A stretch of DNA of 64,000 nt from Williamsia maris. Lineage in GTDB: Bacteria > Actinomycetota > Actinomycetes > Mycobacteriales > Mycobacteriaceae. The notes beneath the pieces are model-generated. The model was not told where the DNA came from. It made no database searches and saw only the letters and a program-made list of their open reading frames with translations. The position numbers were made by a program, and so were the translations under genes. Shown here piece after piece: positions 52,618 to 61,416 of this stretch (position 1 is the first letter of the stretch; each line of letters begins with the position of its first letter). The stretch is from positions 496,001 to 560,000 of the forward strand of contig NZ_JAMTCJ010000002.1 of NCBI RefSeq assembly GCF_024171815.1. Direction: 5' to 3'.

Positions 52618-53289
52618 TCAGTGGGCGAAAAGGTCTGAGCGAGCGAGTAGTTCGGATGCGTCGGCGAAGACCTCGGAGGCGCCCGCCGCGCGCAGCTCCT
52701 GCGCTGCGATTCCGCCGCTACGCACCCCGAGCCCATGGACGCCGATGTCGGTGGCCGCGACGAAATCCCAGGTCGCGTCGCCGATCATCACGGCGTTCTC
52801 GGCAGTGACCCCGGCGCGCTCGAGTGCGAGCGCGACGACGGTGGAATCGGGCTTGGCCGTCTCCACGTCGGCTCCCGACGTCACCGCGTCCACGGCATCC
52901 TCGACGTCGAGCAGCGACCGCAGGATCTCGAGTTCGTGCTCGGGCGCGGAGGTGGCCAGCACGACCACGAAATCGCTGTCCTTGCAACGGCGCACCAGAT
53001 CCCGCGCCCCGGGCAGCACGGTGAGTTCGTCGGAACGGCTTCCGTAGTGCTCGTCGTGCGCCGACGACAGCTCCGACGCGAGGTCCGACGACCCGGAGTC
53101 GCCGCCCGCGACGTCCATGAGTTCCTCGACGAGGAGCGATCCGTCCTTGCCGATACGACGGTGGATCTCCCAGGCCGGTGCGACCAGGCCGTGGTCGGCG
53201 AACGCGCGACGCCAGGCGTCGACATGCAGGTACACCGAATCGACCAGCGTGCCGTCGATGTCGAAAAGGATCGCCTGAGTGGGCGCCAT
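52618..53289 (-). CDS. HAD-superfamily hydrolase
   Basis: 223-aa phosphatase or phosphomutase of the beta-phosphoglucomutase-like HAD class. FDIDGTLVDS (residues about 8-17) has the nucleophile and acid Asp; LATSAPEHE, K in ETAKPDS and GDATWDF complete the motifs. GGAGG sits 7 nt before ATG 53289. The substrate is unknown. It is 76 nt upstream of the GT2 gene and in the same direction, so it may belong to the same transcript. Confidence 0.88.
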   Translation of the reverse strand: MAPTQAILFDIDGTLVDSVYLHVDAWRRAFADHGLVAPAWEIHRRIGKDGSLLVEELMDVAGGDSGSSDLASELSSAHDEHYGSRSDELTVLPGARDLVRRCKDSDFVVVLATSAPEHELEILRSLLDVEDAVDAVTSGADVETAKPDSTVVALALERAGVTAENAVMIGDATWDFVAATDIGVHGLGVRSGGIAAQELRAAGASEVFADASELLARSDLFAH

Positions 53290-53427
53290 GGAGAGGCCTC
53301 CGGACTGTGAGCTGCGCAACGCGGTCACCCGGTGATTTCAGGCCCTCGTTGTCCAACCCTAGTCCGTCGGACACCCTCGTCACTCGTCGACGACGTCGCC
53401 CGGACCTGCCGGTGACGGCCCGGGGAG

Positions 53428-53721
53428 CTAGAACTCGTCGCCCTCGGACGGCGCCGAGGAGGGGTTCAGTCGCTGCAGGTGCACGCGGCGGGCGAGCCGG
53501 ATCATGGGGCGGATCAGCAGTTCGATGCTGCCCACGAGGAACAACCACGTACCCGCTGTGGTGGTCGATTCACCGAAGAACAGCACGCTGCCTGCGATGA
53601 ACCAGATCGCGATCAGGATGTCGTTGACGATGCTGACGACTTCCCAGCGCTGGCGGATCACCAACTCGTCGTGACCGATACGCACCGTCAACGGGGAGTC
53701 ACCCCCGGCCGAACCGGTCAC
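53428..53721 (-). CDS. YrhK-domain membrane protein
   Basis: 97-aa protein with the YrhK-like pattern GHDELVIRQRWEVVSIVNDILIAIWFIAGS, two membrane helices and a conserved LIRPMIRLARRVHLQRL end. Function unknown. GTG start at 53721. It is upstream of the HAD gene on the same strand. Confidence 0.8.
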   Translation of the reverse strand: MTGSAGGDSPLTVRIGHDELVIRQRWEVVSIVNDILIAIWFIAGSVLFFGESTTTAGTWLFLVGSIELLIRPMIRLARRVHLQRLNPSSAPSEGDEF

Positions 53722-53864
53722 CGCCGACCGTCCGCGTCTCGTGATCCGCGGCCTCGTGATGCGCGCAATGCCCGTCCCCTCTCGATGAACTCCTGGTCGG
53801 TTCGTTCGTTCTTGTACGACGCCTTCGTATCACGAGGACCCACGACATCGACCCCGGCCGACCC

Positions 53865-53893
53865 GCCGGAGCCGCGTGGTGCGCGGCTCCGGC
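53865..53893 (-). terminator. 12-bp-stem terminator downstream of the Mn catalase gene
   Basis: GCCGGAGCCGCG (53865-53876) and CGCGGCTCCGGC (53882-53893) with a TGGTG loop, starting 11 nt past the catalase stop. No T-run, as is usual in high-GC actinobacteria. Confidence 0.75.
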
Positions 53894-53903
53894 GGGGATT
53901 CGG

Positions 53904-54812
53904 TCAGCTGGTGGGGTCGACCGCGTCCTTGATCTTCCCGACGACACCCTTCTCGGTACCGAAGGCGGCAGCGCGGGGTTCACCCATCGCACCGTCGTAG
54001 GTCGCGTACAGCTTGGGATCCGGCGGCGGGCCGGCCTGCACGTTGCCCAGCGGTTCCGGGTTGGCCAGGAACCCGTTCTGATGGATGCCGTCCGGAGCGG
54101 TGCCGTGCGCCCACCGGCCCTTGTCCGCGTCGGCGCCGTCGGAGAGGTGCCACAGGCTGGTCGCGTGCTCGGCGAACTCCTCGTCGAACAGGTCGTTGGG
54201 GACGATGGTGTCCTCGATGCCGTCGGCCTTGAGTTCCTCGATCGCGGCCAGCCAGAGGTTCTGGTGATACGTGTCGCGCGCGAGGTTGAACCGCAGCATG
54301 GCCTTCACACCCGGATCGTCGGTCATGTGGAACAGTCGAGCAGTCTGTAGACGGCCCTGGGACTCGAGCGAGACGTTGGAGCGGAAGTCCGCCAACAGGT
54401 TTCCGCTCGCGACGATGTAGCTGCCGTTCCAGGGGACACCGTTGCTGTTGGCGAGCAATGCCCCGCCACCGGAGACGATGGCCTGCTGGGGGTCCATCCC
54501 GCCCATGACTGCCGCGACGACCGGATCACCCATCGCGTTCTTGGTCGACTCGGTGGCCGGTGCGCCCTCGAGCAGGCGGGCGACCATCGTCGCGATCATC
54601 TCGACGTGGCCGATCTCCTCGGTCGCGACGTCCATGATCAGGTCCTTGTACTTGCCCTTCATGCGGCAGTTCCAGCCCTGCATGAAGTACTGCATGGTCA
54701 CCGTCATCTCTCCGAAGGTGCCGCCGATCAACTCCTGGAGCTTTCGCGCGAAGACCGGGTCCGGGTTCTCGGGGGCGATGTCGAACTGCATGTGATCGGT
54801 GTGACGAAACAT
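53904..54812 (-). CDS. Manganese catalase
   Basis: 302-aa non-haem di-manganese catalase that splits hydrogen peroxide. Ferritin-like helices carry the family ligands: GTFGEMTVTMQYFMQGWNC (about residues 30-48), VATEEIGHVEMIA (about 60-72), and NLARDTYHQNLW (about 185-196) with the second Glu/His set. ATG 54812 follows AGCAGGCACC. No signal peptide. It is divergent from the FAD-Rieske gene across a 486-bp spacer. Confidence 0.92.
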   Translation of the reverse strand: MFRHTDHMQFDIAPENPDPVFARKLQELIGGTFGEMTVTMQYFMQGWNCRMKGKYKDLIMDVATEEIGHVEMIATMVARLLEGAPATESTKNAMGDPVVAAVMGGMDPQQAIVSGGGALLANSNGVPWNGSYIVASGNLLADFRSNVSLESQGRLQTARLFHMTDDPGVKAMLRFNLARDTYHQNLWLAAIEELKADGIEDTIVPNDLFDEEFAEHATSLWHLSDGADADKGRWAHGTAPDGIHQNGFLANPEPLGNVQAGPPPDPKLYATYDGAMGEPRAAAFGTEKGVVGKIKDAVDPTS

Positions 54813-55298
54813 GGTGCCTGCTTTCGTTGGCCGTCGTGACATCACACGGACCGATGCTCGGACAGCACGAATCCACGGTGTCACAACGAGATACGACGAA
54901 CTTGTCACGTGCGGGGATCGAAGATGTCCCGCCGGGTGCATCCGCGTTGAACACCAGAGACCACGCGATGAGCGTGGTGCGACAAGAATTGAGGGAGATC
55001 ACGGCGAGGATGCTGCACCGCGGCGGTGGAATGGACTCACCGGCCTCGATCACAGTAGCGCGTTCTGCGTCCGAAACGAAAGGGTCGTGCGGATATCGTT
55101 GCGACACAGTCATATCGATGCAGCGTCGGCCGGTGGTGCTCACCGTTCGCCGGGTACCCGCGGCCCACGTGGGGTACAACTGGGACGAGGGATGACACGG
55201 CCAGCCCCGCCACACGTCCTTCCCGGTGCGACGCCCCCGAGATTCATGCGGCGCGCACGCCGACGCCGCCGTCCCGCGGCCTTCGAAGGAACGACTCC
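54813..55298. other. 486-bp spacer, no gene seen
   Basis: Divergent spacer between the Mn catalase and Rieske flavoprotein genes. Open frames on both strands have no good start or family match. The only notable element is a GTACCC/GGGTAC inverted repeat at 55154-55177, separated by 12 bp, about 120 bp before the flavoprotein ATG. Confidence 0.55.
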
Positions 55299-56802
55299 AT
55301 GACCAGTGTGTGGCTCGAGAACGACCGCTTCGAACATCGAACGCCTCTACCCGTCGGCGAGAGGTTCGACCACGTGATCGTCGGTGCCGGCATCACCGGC
55401 CTGGTCACGGCCGTACTGCTGGCCCGCTCCGGGGCTCGCGTCGCGGTGCTCGAGGCACGGCACATCGGTGGGGGGACCACCGGCAGCACCACCGCGAAGG
55501 TGTCGCTGCTGCAGGGCAGCCGGCTGTCCACCCTGGCCGACAAACACGGCGCCGACACCCTGCGGCGCTACGTCGAGGCCAACCGCATCGGCATGGAGTG
55601 GTTGCTCGACTACTGCGCGACCGCGTCGGTGTCCGTCGATCGTGAATCAGCGATCACCTATGCCACAACCGATTCGGGTGCGGACACCGTGCGCTCCGAG
55701 CACCGGCTGGCGCGCGAGGCCGGACTCGACGCGCAGATGACCACCACGTCCGAAACTACCGTTCCCGACGATCGCCGCGGTCGCACTGGCCGATCAGGCC
55801 CAGCTCGATCCCATGCCCCTGCTGCATGCGCTCAGCGCCGAACTGCGCAGCCTGGGCGGGATCGTGGTGGAGGACGCCCGCGTGGTCGGGGTCGGGTGGG
55901 CCGGACTGCGGTCGACGGTCGGGGTACGGACCAATCGAGGCGAGATCATCGCGGGAACCGTCGTGCTGGCCACCGGCACGCCCATCCTCGATCGCGGGGG
56001 CTTCTTCAGTCGCCTGCGGGCCCAGCGTTCCTATGTCGGCACCTTCGACGTCGGCGACCGCGCGCCGGCCGGGATGTATCTGGCGGCCGACTCCCCGACG
56101 GTGTCGTTGCGCTACGTCCGACGTCCAGGCGCGGACGACGAACCAGAGCGTCGCGTCCTCATGGTCGGCGGCTTCGGACACGAGGTCGCCCGGGGCGGCT
56201 CCGAGCGGAGTCACGTCCAGGAGCTGTTCGCCTGGACGCGCCGCAACTATCCCGATGCCGTCCTCGAGAACCGTTGGTCGGCCCAGGATTACAGCTCCAT
56301 CGACGAACTCCCCTACGTGGGCCCGCTGCTGCCGGGGGAGAGCCGCATCCAGGTCGCCACCGGGTTCGCCAAGTGGGGCATGACCAACGGTGTCGCCGCC
56401 GCACTGGCCATCTCCGAGCAGCTGCTCGGCACCGGTGACACGTGGGCCGACACGCTGCGCACCTGGCGTCCGTCGGAACTACGCGCCCTGCCCACCGCGG
56501 CGAAGACCAACGCACAGGTCGGTCTGCACATGACGCGCGGCTGGACCCGGGTCGTGCTGTCCGGGAAATCCGAACCCGGCGAGGGGGAGGGAGTCGTCTT
56601 CCGCCGCGGGCTCCGGCCGGTCGGTCGGTGCACGGTCGACGGTCAGACCTCCACGGTCTCGCCCATCTGCACACATCTCTACGGGATCCTCGACTGGAAC
56701 GACGCCGAGAAGTCCTGGGACTGTTCGCTGCACGGGTCGCGGTTCACCGCCTCCGGTCAGGTGATCGAGGGCCCGGCGACCGAGGCGCTGGGCCAGGTCT
56801 GA
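55299..56802 (+). pseudogene. FAD-dependent oxidoreductase with C-terminal Rieske domain, frameshifted
   Basis: Reads as one roughly 500-aa protein if one base is removed. The first frame (from 55299) has the Rossmann motif VGAGITGLVTAVLLARSG, HIGGGTTGSTTAKVS and a FAD-oxidase domain. From 55762 on, the rest reads in the next frame (PFPTIAAVALADQAQ...) and ends with the Rieske motif CTHLYG...CSLHG. Both halves are the right size and use normal codons, so the break is very recent or a sequencing error. The shift maps to the GAAA run at 55752-55755. The intact type is found next to catalases in stress loci of actinobacteria. Confidence 0.85.
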
Positions 56803-56808
56803 GCGAGT

Positions 56809-57528
56809 TCAGCGCGGGGCACGCAGGGGGTGATCGGCCTCGATCAGCTGGCGGGCGAGGTCGATCACGGCGACGTTGGCGTCCTGGGACAACTTGCGCA
56901 GCAGCTCCCAGGCCTGCAGGGCGTCGATGTCGAAGCGTTCCATGATCATGCCCTTGGCCTGACCGATCGTGTCGCGACTGGCGAGCGCGCTCGCGAACTG
57001 CACCTCGCGGCGGGCGCTGAACAGTGCCAGGGCGGCATGGGTGGCCACCGCGAGGCCGATCTCCTCCGCGTCGGTGGTGAACGCTCCCACCCGTGTGCTG
57101 TGGACGTTGAGTGCACCCATGCTGCTGTCGCTGCGGTACAGCTGAAAGGCCATGGTCGACCGGATGTCGGTGTCACGCACTGCGGCGGCGATGTAGGCCG
57201 GCCAGCGTGCCTCGGATCCGTAGTCCTCGACGCGAACGAGGTGTGACGTCCACTCCGTTGCCGCCTGGAGGCAGGGCCCCTGACCGGCGCTGGTCTGCAG
57301 TCGATCGATCAGCGCAGCCGTCGGGTCGGTGGGGGCCACCGTCGCGATCCCGCTCTTCGACACCAGGGTGATGGCGCAGGATTCGGCGCCGGGGATCTGT
57401 TCGATCGCGCCGGCCGTGGCCGCCACCAACAGATCCTTCTCGTCGATCGAGGTCTCGCCGGCGAGTTCGCGGGCCATGGCGGCCATGACGTCGTGGCGGA
57501 CGACCGCCGGAGGAGAGCTCGCGTCCAC
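56809..57528 (-). CDS. GAF-ANTAR RNA-binding regulator
   Basis: 239-aa protein. Residues about 15-165 form a GAF sensory domain; about 175-235 is the ANTAR domain (ASALASRDTIGQAKGMIMERFDIDALQAWELLRKLSQ), which binds two-hexaloop RNA terminators to antiterminate (family knowledge). The GTG start at 57528 has GAGGAG 5 nt upstream. It is convergent with the Rieske gene and sits among stress genes. No ANTAR hexaloop pair was noticed nearby. Confidence 0.9.
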   Translation of the reverse strand: MDASSPPAVVRHDVMAAMARELAGETSIDEKDLLVAATAGAIEQIPGAESCAITLVSKSGIATVAPTDPTAALIDRLQTSAGQGPCLQAATEWTSHLVRVEDYGSEARWPAYIAAAVRDTDIRSTMAFQLYRSDSSMGALNVHSTRVGAFTTDAEEIGLAVATHAALALFSARREVQFASALASRDTIGQAKGMIMERFDIDALQAWELLRKLSQDANVAVIDLARQLIEADHPLRAPR

Positions 57529-57635
57529 GTCTGCTCCTCATATTCGACTGTGCGACGGGGGAGCGGTGTGCCCCACCCGTCGCCGTCACCGTAGCACCAT
57601 TACGGCTCAACGTTTTTCGGTGACGTGAGCCCCGC

Positions 57636-58814
57636 TCACGGCTTGAGGATGATCTTCACCGCCCCGTCCTGCTTCTTCTGGAAGATGTCGTAGGCGTGCG
57701 GTGCCTGTTCGAGCGGTAGCTCATGTGTCGCAAAGGAATCGACGCCCAGCGGGTCGTCGTCGCCGAGCAGGGGGAGGATGTCCGGCACCCACTTCTTGAC
57801 GTTGGCCTGCCCCATGCGCAGCTGGATCTGCTTGTCGAACATCGTCAGCAACGGGAGCGGGTCTGCCGTCCCGCCGTACACACCGGTGAGCGCGATCGTC
57901 CCACCACGACGGACGATGTCGATGGCCGAGAGCACCGCGTTCAGTCGATCGACACCCGCGGTCTGCAGCAACGGTTGTGCGAGTGCGTCCGGCAGGACGC
58001 TCGTGACCTGCTGGAGCACCTTGGCCGTCGGTGACCCGTGCGCCTCCATGCCGACGGCGTCGAGCACCGAGTCGGTACCCCGACCGTCGGTCCGGCTGCG
58101 GATCTCCTCACCGATGTCGTCCACGGCGTCGAGGTCGATGACCTCGATGCCGCGGGCACGGAGCCGTTCGAGACGCTCGGGCACCCGGTCCACGCCGATC
58201 ACCCGGATCCCGCGTGCGTGGGCGATACGCGCGGCCATGTCGCCGATCGGCCCGAGGCCCAGGACGGTGAGCGAACCGCCGTCGGGCACCGACGCGTACT
58301 CCACGCCCTGCCACGCGGTGGGCAGGACATCGGACAGGTAGACGAACCGGGAATCCGACGGACCCTCGGGAACCTTGATGTGGGTGAACTGCGCCTGGGG
58401 AACCCGCAGGTACTCGGCTTGACCACCCGGCACCGCACCGTAGAGCGAGGAGAAACCGAACAGCGCCGCACCCATACCCTGATCTCGCACTTGCGTTGTC
58501 TCACACTGGGTGTAGAGGGAGGAGTCGCACATGTAGCAGGAACCACAGGAGATCTGGAAGGGGATGACCACGCGGTCACCGACCGCGAGATCGCCGGTGT
58601 CCGAACCCACCTCCTCGACCACGCCCATCGGCTCGTGACCGAGGATGTCGCCCGGGGTCATGAACGCGCCCAACACCTCGTACAGGTGCAGGTCGGACCC
58701 GCAGATGTTGGTCGAGGTGACCTTGATGATCGCGTCCGTGGGCTGCTCGATCCTCGGATCGGGCACCTCGTCGACGCTGACCTTTCGTTTGCCCTGCCAT
58801 GTCACTGCGCGCAT
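57636..58814 (-). CDS. Zinc alcohol dehydrogenase, formaldehyde-dehydrogenase-like
   Basis: 392-aa medium-chain dehydrogenase. C38 in TNICGSDLHLYE, H-E in GHEPMG and the structural zinc cluster CGSCYMCDSSLYTQC (four Cys) are present, with GLGPIGDMAARIA binding NAD. The long loop and HVQ-type residues resemble glutathione-independent FdhA, which oxidises formaldehyde or aldehydes. AGGAAGG lies upstream of ATG 58814. A 22-bp palindrome is 100 bp upstream. Confidence 0.85.
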   Translation of the reverse strand: MRAVTWQGKRKVSVDEVPDPRIEQPTDAIIKVTSTNICGSDLHLYEVLGAFMTPGDILGHEPMGVVEEVGSDTGDLAVGDRVVIPFQISCGSCYMCDSSLYTQCETTQVRDQGMGAALFGFSSLYGAVPGGQAEYLRVPQAQFTHIKVPEGPSDSRFVYLSDVLPTAWQGVEYASVPDGGSLTVLGLGPIGDMAARIAHARGIRVIGVDRVPERLERLRARGIEVIDLDAVDDIGEEIRSRTDGRGTDSVLDAVGMEAHGSPTAKVLQQVTSVLPDALAQPLLQTAGVDRLNAVLSAIDIVRRGGTIALTGVYGGTADPLPLLTMFDKQIQLRMGQANVKKWVPDILPLLGDDDPLGVDSFATHELPLEQAPHAYDIFQKKQDGAVKIILKP

Positions 58815-59133
58815 CGAGCAACCACCTTCCTGGTTCACGACGATGCGCCTGATGTGACGGGGACAGCGAGTTGTCAACTGTGCCAGGGTTTCTGCGCCGA
58901 GACGGAACTGAGGGACACGAGCCTCGGCTCGTGTCGATCGAGGTCGGCGACACCATCACAACCACGCTCATCGATCGTGGCTTGACCGCAGCTGGATAGC
59001 TCAACCTGGCCGTCGTTACCCGTCCACTGTGCCACGGAGTGACGCGCGCCCGCCACCGATCGCGTTCTACACTCGGGCCATCCGGTGCAGCCCCCGCCGG
59101 TCGGCGACGACATCAGGGGTGCGAAGGATGAAC
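58815..59133. other. 319-bp divergent spacer with a perfect long palindrome
   Basis: No gene seen. At 58914-58935 the arms GACACGAGCC and GGCTCGTGTC flank a TC centre, and AGTTGTCAACT (58869-58879) is a second palindrome nearer the dehydrogenase gene. They look like repressor sites rather than terminators because the central loop is only 2 nt. Confidence 0.7.
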
Positions 59134-59607
59134 ATGACTTCACAGTCGTCCGCGTTGTACATGCGGACACATCTGATCGGGGCGAGCGGCGGCCTGCAGT
59201 TGGCACGACTCGTGGCGAACGACCCGTGGACCGCGGGCGCGATCGATCACCTGCCGGCCGAGCTCGAGGAGGAGATGGCCTTCGTCCGTGCGCGCGTCGA
59301 GGAGCTCAGCGGCCACCGGGAGCGGTGGCTCGGCGCCGTGGTCGGACTCGGTACCGGCGTACGGGGCGTCGCCGGTGTGCTGCACGTGACCCGTGGCCGA
59401 TTCCGCAGGGTCGCCGCCCTGGAGGCGATGCGATCGCTGCTCCTGGCCAAGAAGGCGATGTGGGAACTCGGGATGGAGGGCCGGGTCGATTTCGGCTCCG
59501 GCGCCGCGCGGTGTGCGGAGTTGAACGACCAGGCCGCGCGGCAGGCCGAGGAACTGCAGGAGCTGCACCAGCGCGCGGCAGATGAGGCCTTCAGCGCCGA
59601 TCGATGA
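59134..59607 (+). CDS. 157-aa protein of unknown function
   Basis: Helical, Ala/Glu/Arg-rich soluble protein with two stretches (MAFVRARVEELSGHRERWL and AARCAELNDQAARQAEELQELHQRA) that could form a coiled coil. AAGGA lies 5 nt before ATG 59134; an ATG at 59128 has worse spacing. I do not recognise the family. It is divergent from the formaldehyde-type dehydrogenase and convergent with the 144-aa gene. Confidence 0.65.
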   Translation: MTSQSSALYMRTHLIGASGGLQLARLVANDPWTAGAIDHLPAELEEEMAFVRARVEELSGHRERWLGAVVGLGTGVRGVAGVLHVTRGRFRRVAALEAMRSLLLAKKAMWELGMEGRVDFGSGAARCAELNDQAARQAEELQELHQRAADEAFSADR

Positions 59608-59614
59608 CGCTCGC

Positions 59615-60049
59615 CTAGGGACGCGCTTCGTGCCCCGGACGTCCGTGCGTACGCCGCGATTCCTTCATCTCGGACTCGAAGACGTGCCGACGTCCGTCGA
59701 GAAGGTCTGTGCGCGTTCGTTTCTCGAAGTCCTTGACGGTGGCGTAGTAGCCGTCGTCGAACTCCTCCACGAGCTGGAACGTCCACCGACCCGGAAAGGT
59801 GTTGAGCCCGACGATCTCGGTGCGCATCCGCTCGGCCAACTCGGTGTGACCGGCGTCGGACAACGCGTCGGCGGCCTCGCCGAACAACAGATCGGCGTGT
59901 CCCGACATCTGGTGTGCCTCATACAGATGACCACGAACCCGCTCGACCCACTCGAGGGCTTCGGTCACCGCACCGACGGCCTTGACCGTCTCGTCGGTGG
60001 CCCCGTCCGGCCTGCGATGTGGATCGTCGGCCGGCAGGTCGTCACGCAA
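59615..60049 (-). CDS. 144-aa protein of unknown function
   Basis: Soluble protein, helical at the N-terminus, with WVERVRGHLYEAHQMSGHADLL (about residues 34-55) and FPGRWTFQLVEEFDDGYY (about 85-102). The TTG at 60049 overlaps the DICT gene stop by 8 nt, so the two genes are coupled. Later GTG or ATG starts are possible. No family recognised. Confidence 0.6.
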   Translation of the reverse strand: MRDDLPADDPHRRPDGATDETVKAVGAVTEALEWVERVRGHLYEAHQMSGHADLLFGEAADALSDAGHTELAERMRTEIVGLNTFPGRWTFQLVEEFDDGYYATVKDFEKRTRTDLLDGRRHVFESEMKESRRTHGRPGHEARP

Positions 60050-61355
60050 AGGTGAACCGGCTCAGGATGGAGTGCACCGCCTGGGTGACGGTGAGCCGCT
60101 CGTAGCTCTGCACGAAGTCGAAGGTGCGTTCCATGTCCGGGCCCTCGTCGTGCAGGTCGCGGGCGGCGAGCAGCGCACAGAAGTGCGGGCTCAGGACCGC
60201 GACGTTCCACTCGTTGACGATGTCGTCGGTCTCGTCGAGCGGCGCGTGGATGACGTTGCCGTCGATCATCGGCGCCAGGCCGACGCCGTAGACGCCGGCG
60301 AGGCCGGCGGTGTCGGCGAGTTGTTTCCACCGCACCGACGTCTGTGAGGTGAAGTTGCGCGCGTGCTGGAAGGTCCCGAGCACGATCACCGCTCCGCCCG
60401 CGGCGGCGGCCTGCGCCTCGAGGGCCTTGCTCATCTCGATCAGCAAATGCTTGGTGCCGCGTCGCGGCTGATGCCCGGCCGACCCGATCAGGTACGGAGT
60501 GGTGGTGTCGGCAGCCGGAGTCGACCACACCGGTGCGTCCGGCAGCGGGACGACGATCTCGTCGGCGAACGCCGCCGGGTCGTCGACCGGCGGGTACAGC
60601 GCGCCGAGCCCGTAGGTGGCGCCGATGGTCTGGGCCGACAACCGCAGTGCCTCGGTGTCCACACCCTCGGCGATGACCACGGCGTGGCTGCGTTCGACGT
60701 GCGCGGCGAGTGCGTGGGCGAGTCGGGCCATGGCGGGCTCGCTGGTCCGGGTCAGCAGTTCCGGTCCGGTGACGATGATGTCCGGTTCGATCAGCGACAG
60801 CATCGTCACGGCGTACTCACTGACCCCGAATCCGTCGACGCAGATGATCCGACCGGCGCGACGGGCCGCGTCGATCCGCGCCAGGGTGCGCTGCGGGTCG
60901 GCGAGCATCTCGTCGGGTTGGACCGACACCGCGAGACGCTCGAGCGAGTTCTCGAGGTCGGACTGGTCGATCGACGCGAGATCGACCATCACCAGCAGGG
61001 GCAGGACGTCGGCGATCATCTGGGCGGTGCCGGTGGCGGCGAAGGTGAACTTGTGGCGGTCGAGTGCGCGTTCCTGCTGCATCATCCGCGCCGCGCGCCG
61101 CAGCGACTCGGCGGTTCCGAGCGCGGAACCCGACGGTCCGCGGACCTGGAGCTCCGCCCCCGCCAGTGCACCGTCGTTGAGTCGCCGGATCGGCGCGAAC
61201 TGCATGGAGACCTCCAACGCCCCGACGAGTGAGTCCTCGTCCGGGGAAGTGCGAACTGGGCTTGATTCGGTGGAGATACGCCTCACCTCATCCTGGGAGA
61301 GCGGAAGGGCAGGTCCGAGAAACTCGTCATGATTGTCCCGTCTGGGAGAACGCAT
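60042..61355 (-). CDS. DICT-sensory/EAL-like signalling protein
   Basis: 437-aa protein. Residues about 50-265 are an EAL-like barrel in which only the late IAEGVDTEALR motif (about 225) is kept; the usual N-terminal EAL signature is degenerate, so c-di-GMP hydrolysis is doubtful. Residues about 275-430 are the DICT domain, a sensor found with c-di-GMP and two-component proteins (family knowledge). ATG 61355 has no clear ribosome binding site. It forms an operon with the 144-aa gene. Confidence 0.8.
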   Translation of the reverse strand: MRSPRRDNHDEFLGPALPLSQDEVRRISTESSPVRTSPDEDSLVGALEVSMQFAPIRRLNDGALAGAELQVRGPSGSALGTAESLRRAARMMQQERALDRHKFTFAATGTAQMIADVLPLLVMVDLASIDQSDLENSLERLAVSVQPDEMLADPQRTLARIDAARRAGRIICVDGFGVSEYAVTMLSLIEPDIIVTGPELLTRTSEPAMARLAHALAAHVERSHAVVIAEGVDTEALRLSAQTIGATYGLGALYPPVDDPAAFADEIVVPLPDAPVWSTPAADTTTPYLIGSAGHQPRRGTKHLLIEMSKALEAQAAAAGGAVIVLGTFQHARNFTSQTSVRWKQLADTAGLAGVYGVGLAPMIDGNVIHAPLDETDDIVNEWNVAVLSPHFCALLAARDLHDEGPDMERTFDFVQSYERLTVTQAVHSILSRFTFA

Positions 61356-61416
61356 CGGTCAGCAGAGGCGCTCGCACACGCGATCGCCGAGGCCGCTGCT
61401 GGACCGAGACCCCAGC

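Noticed and set aside
53865-53893. Hairpin as part of a CRISPR or repeat array
   Set aside because: Only a single copy, at a gene end; a terminator explains it.
54827-55195. 122-aa open frame between catalase and Rieske genes
   Set aside because: No ribosome binding site, mixed composition and no family; it occupies a promoter spacer.
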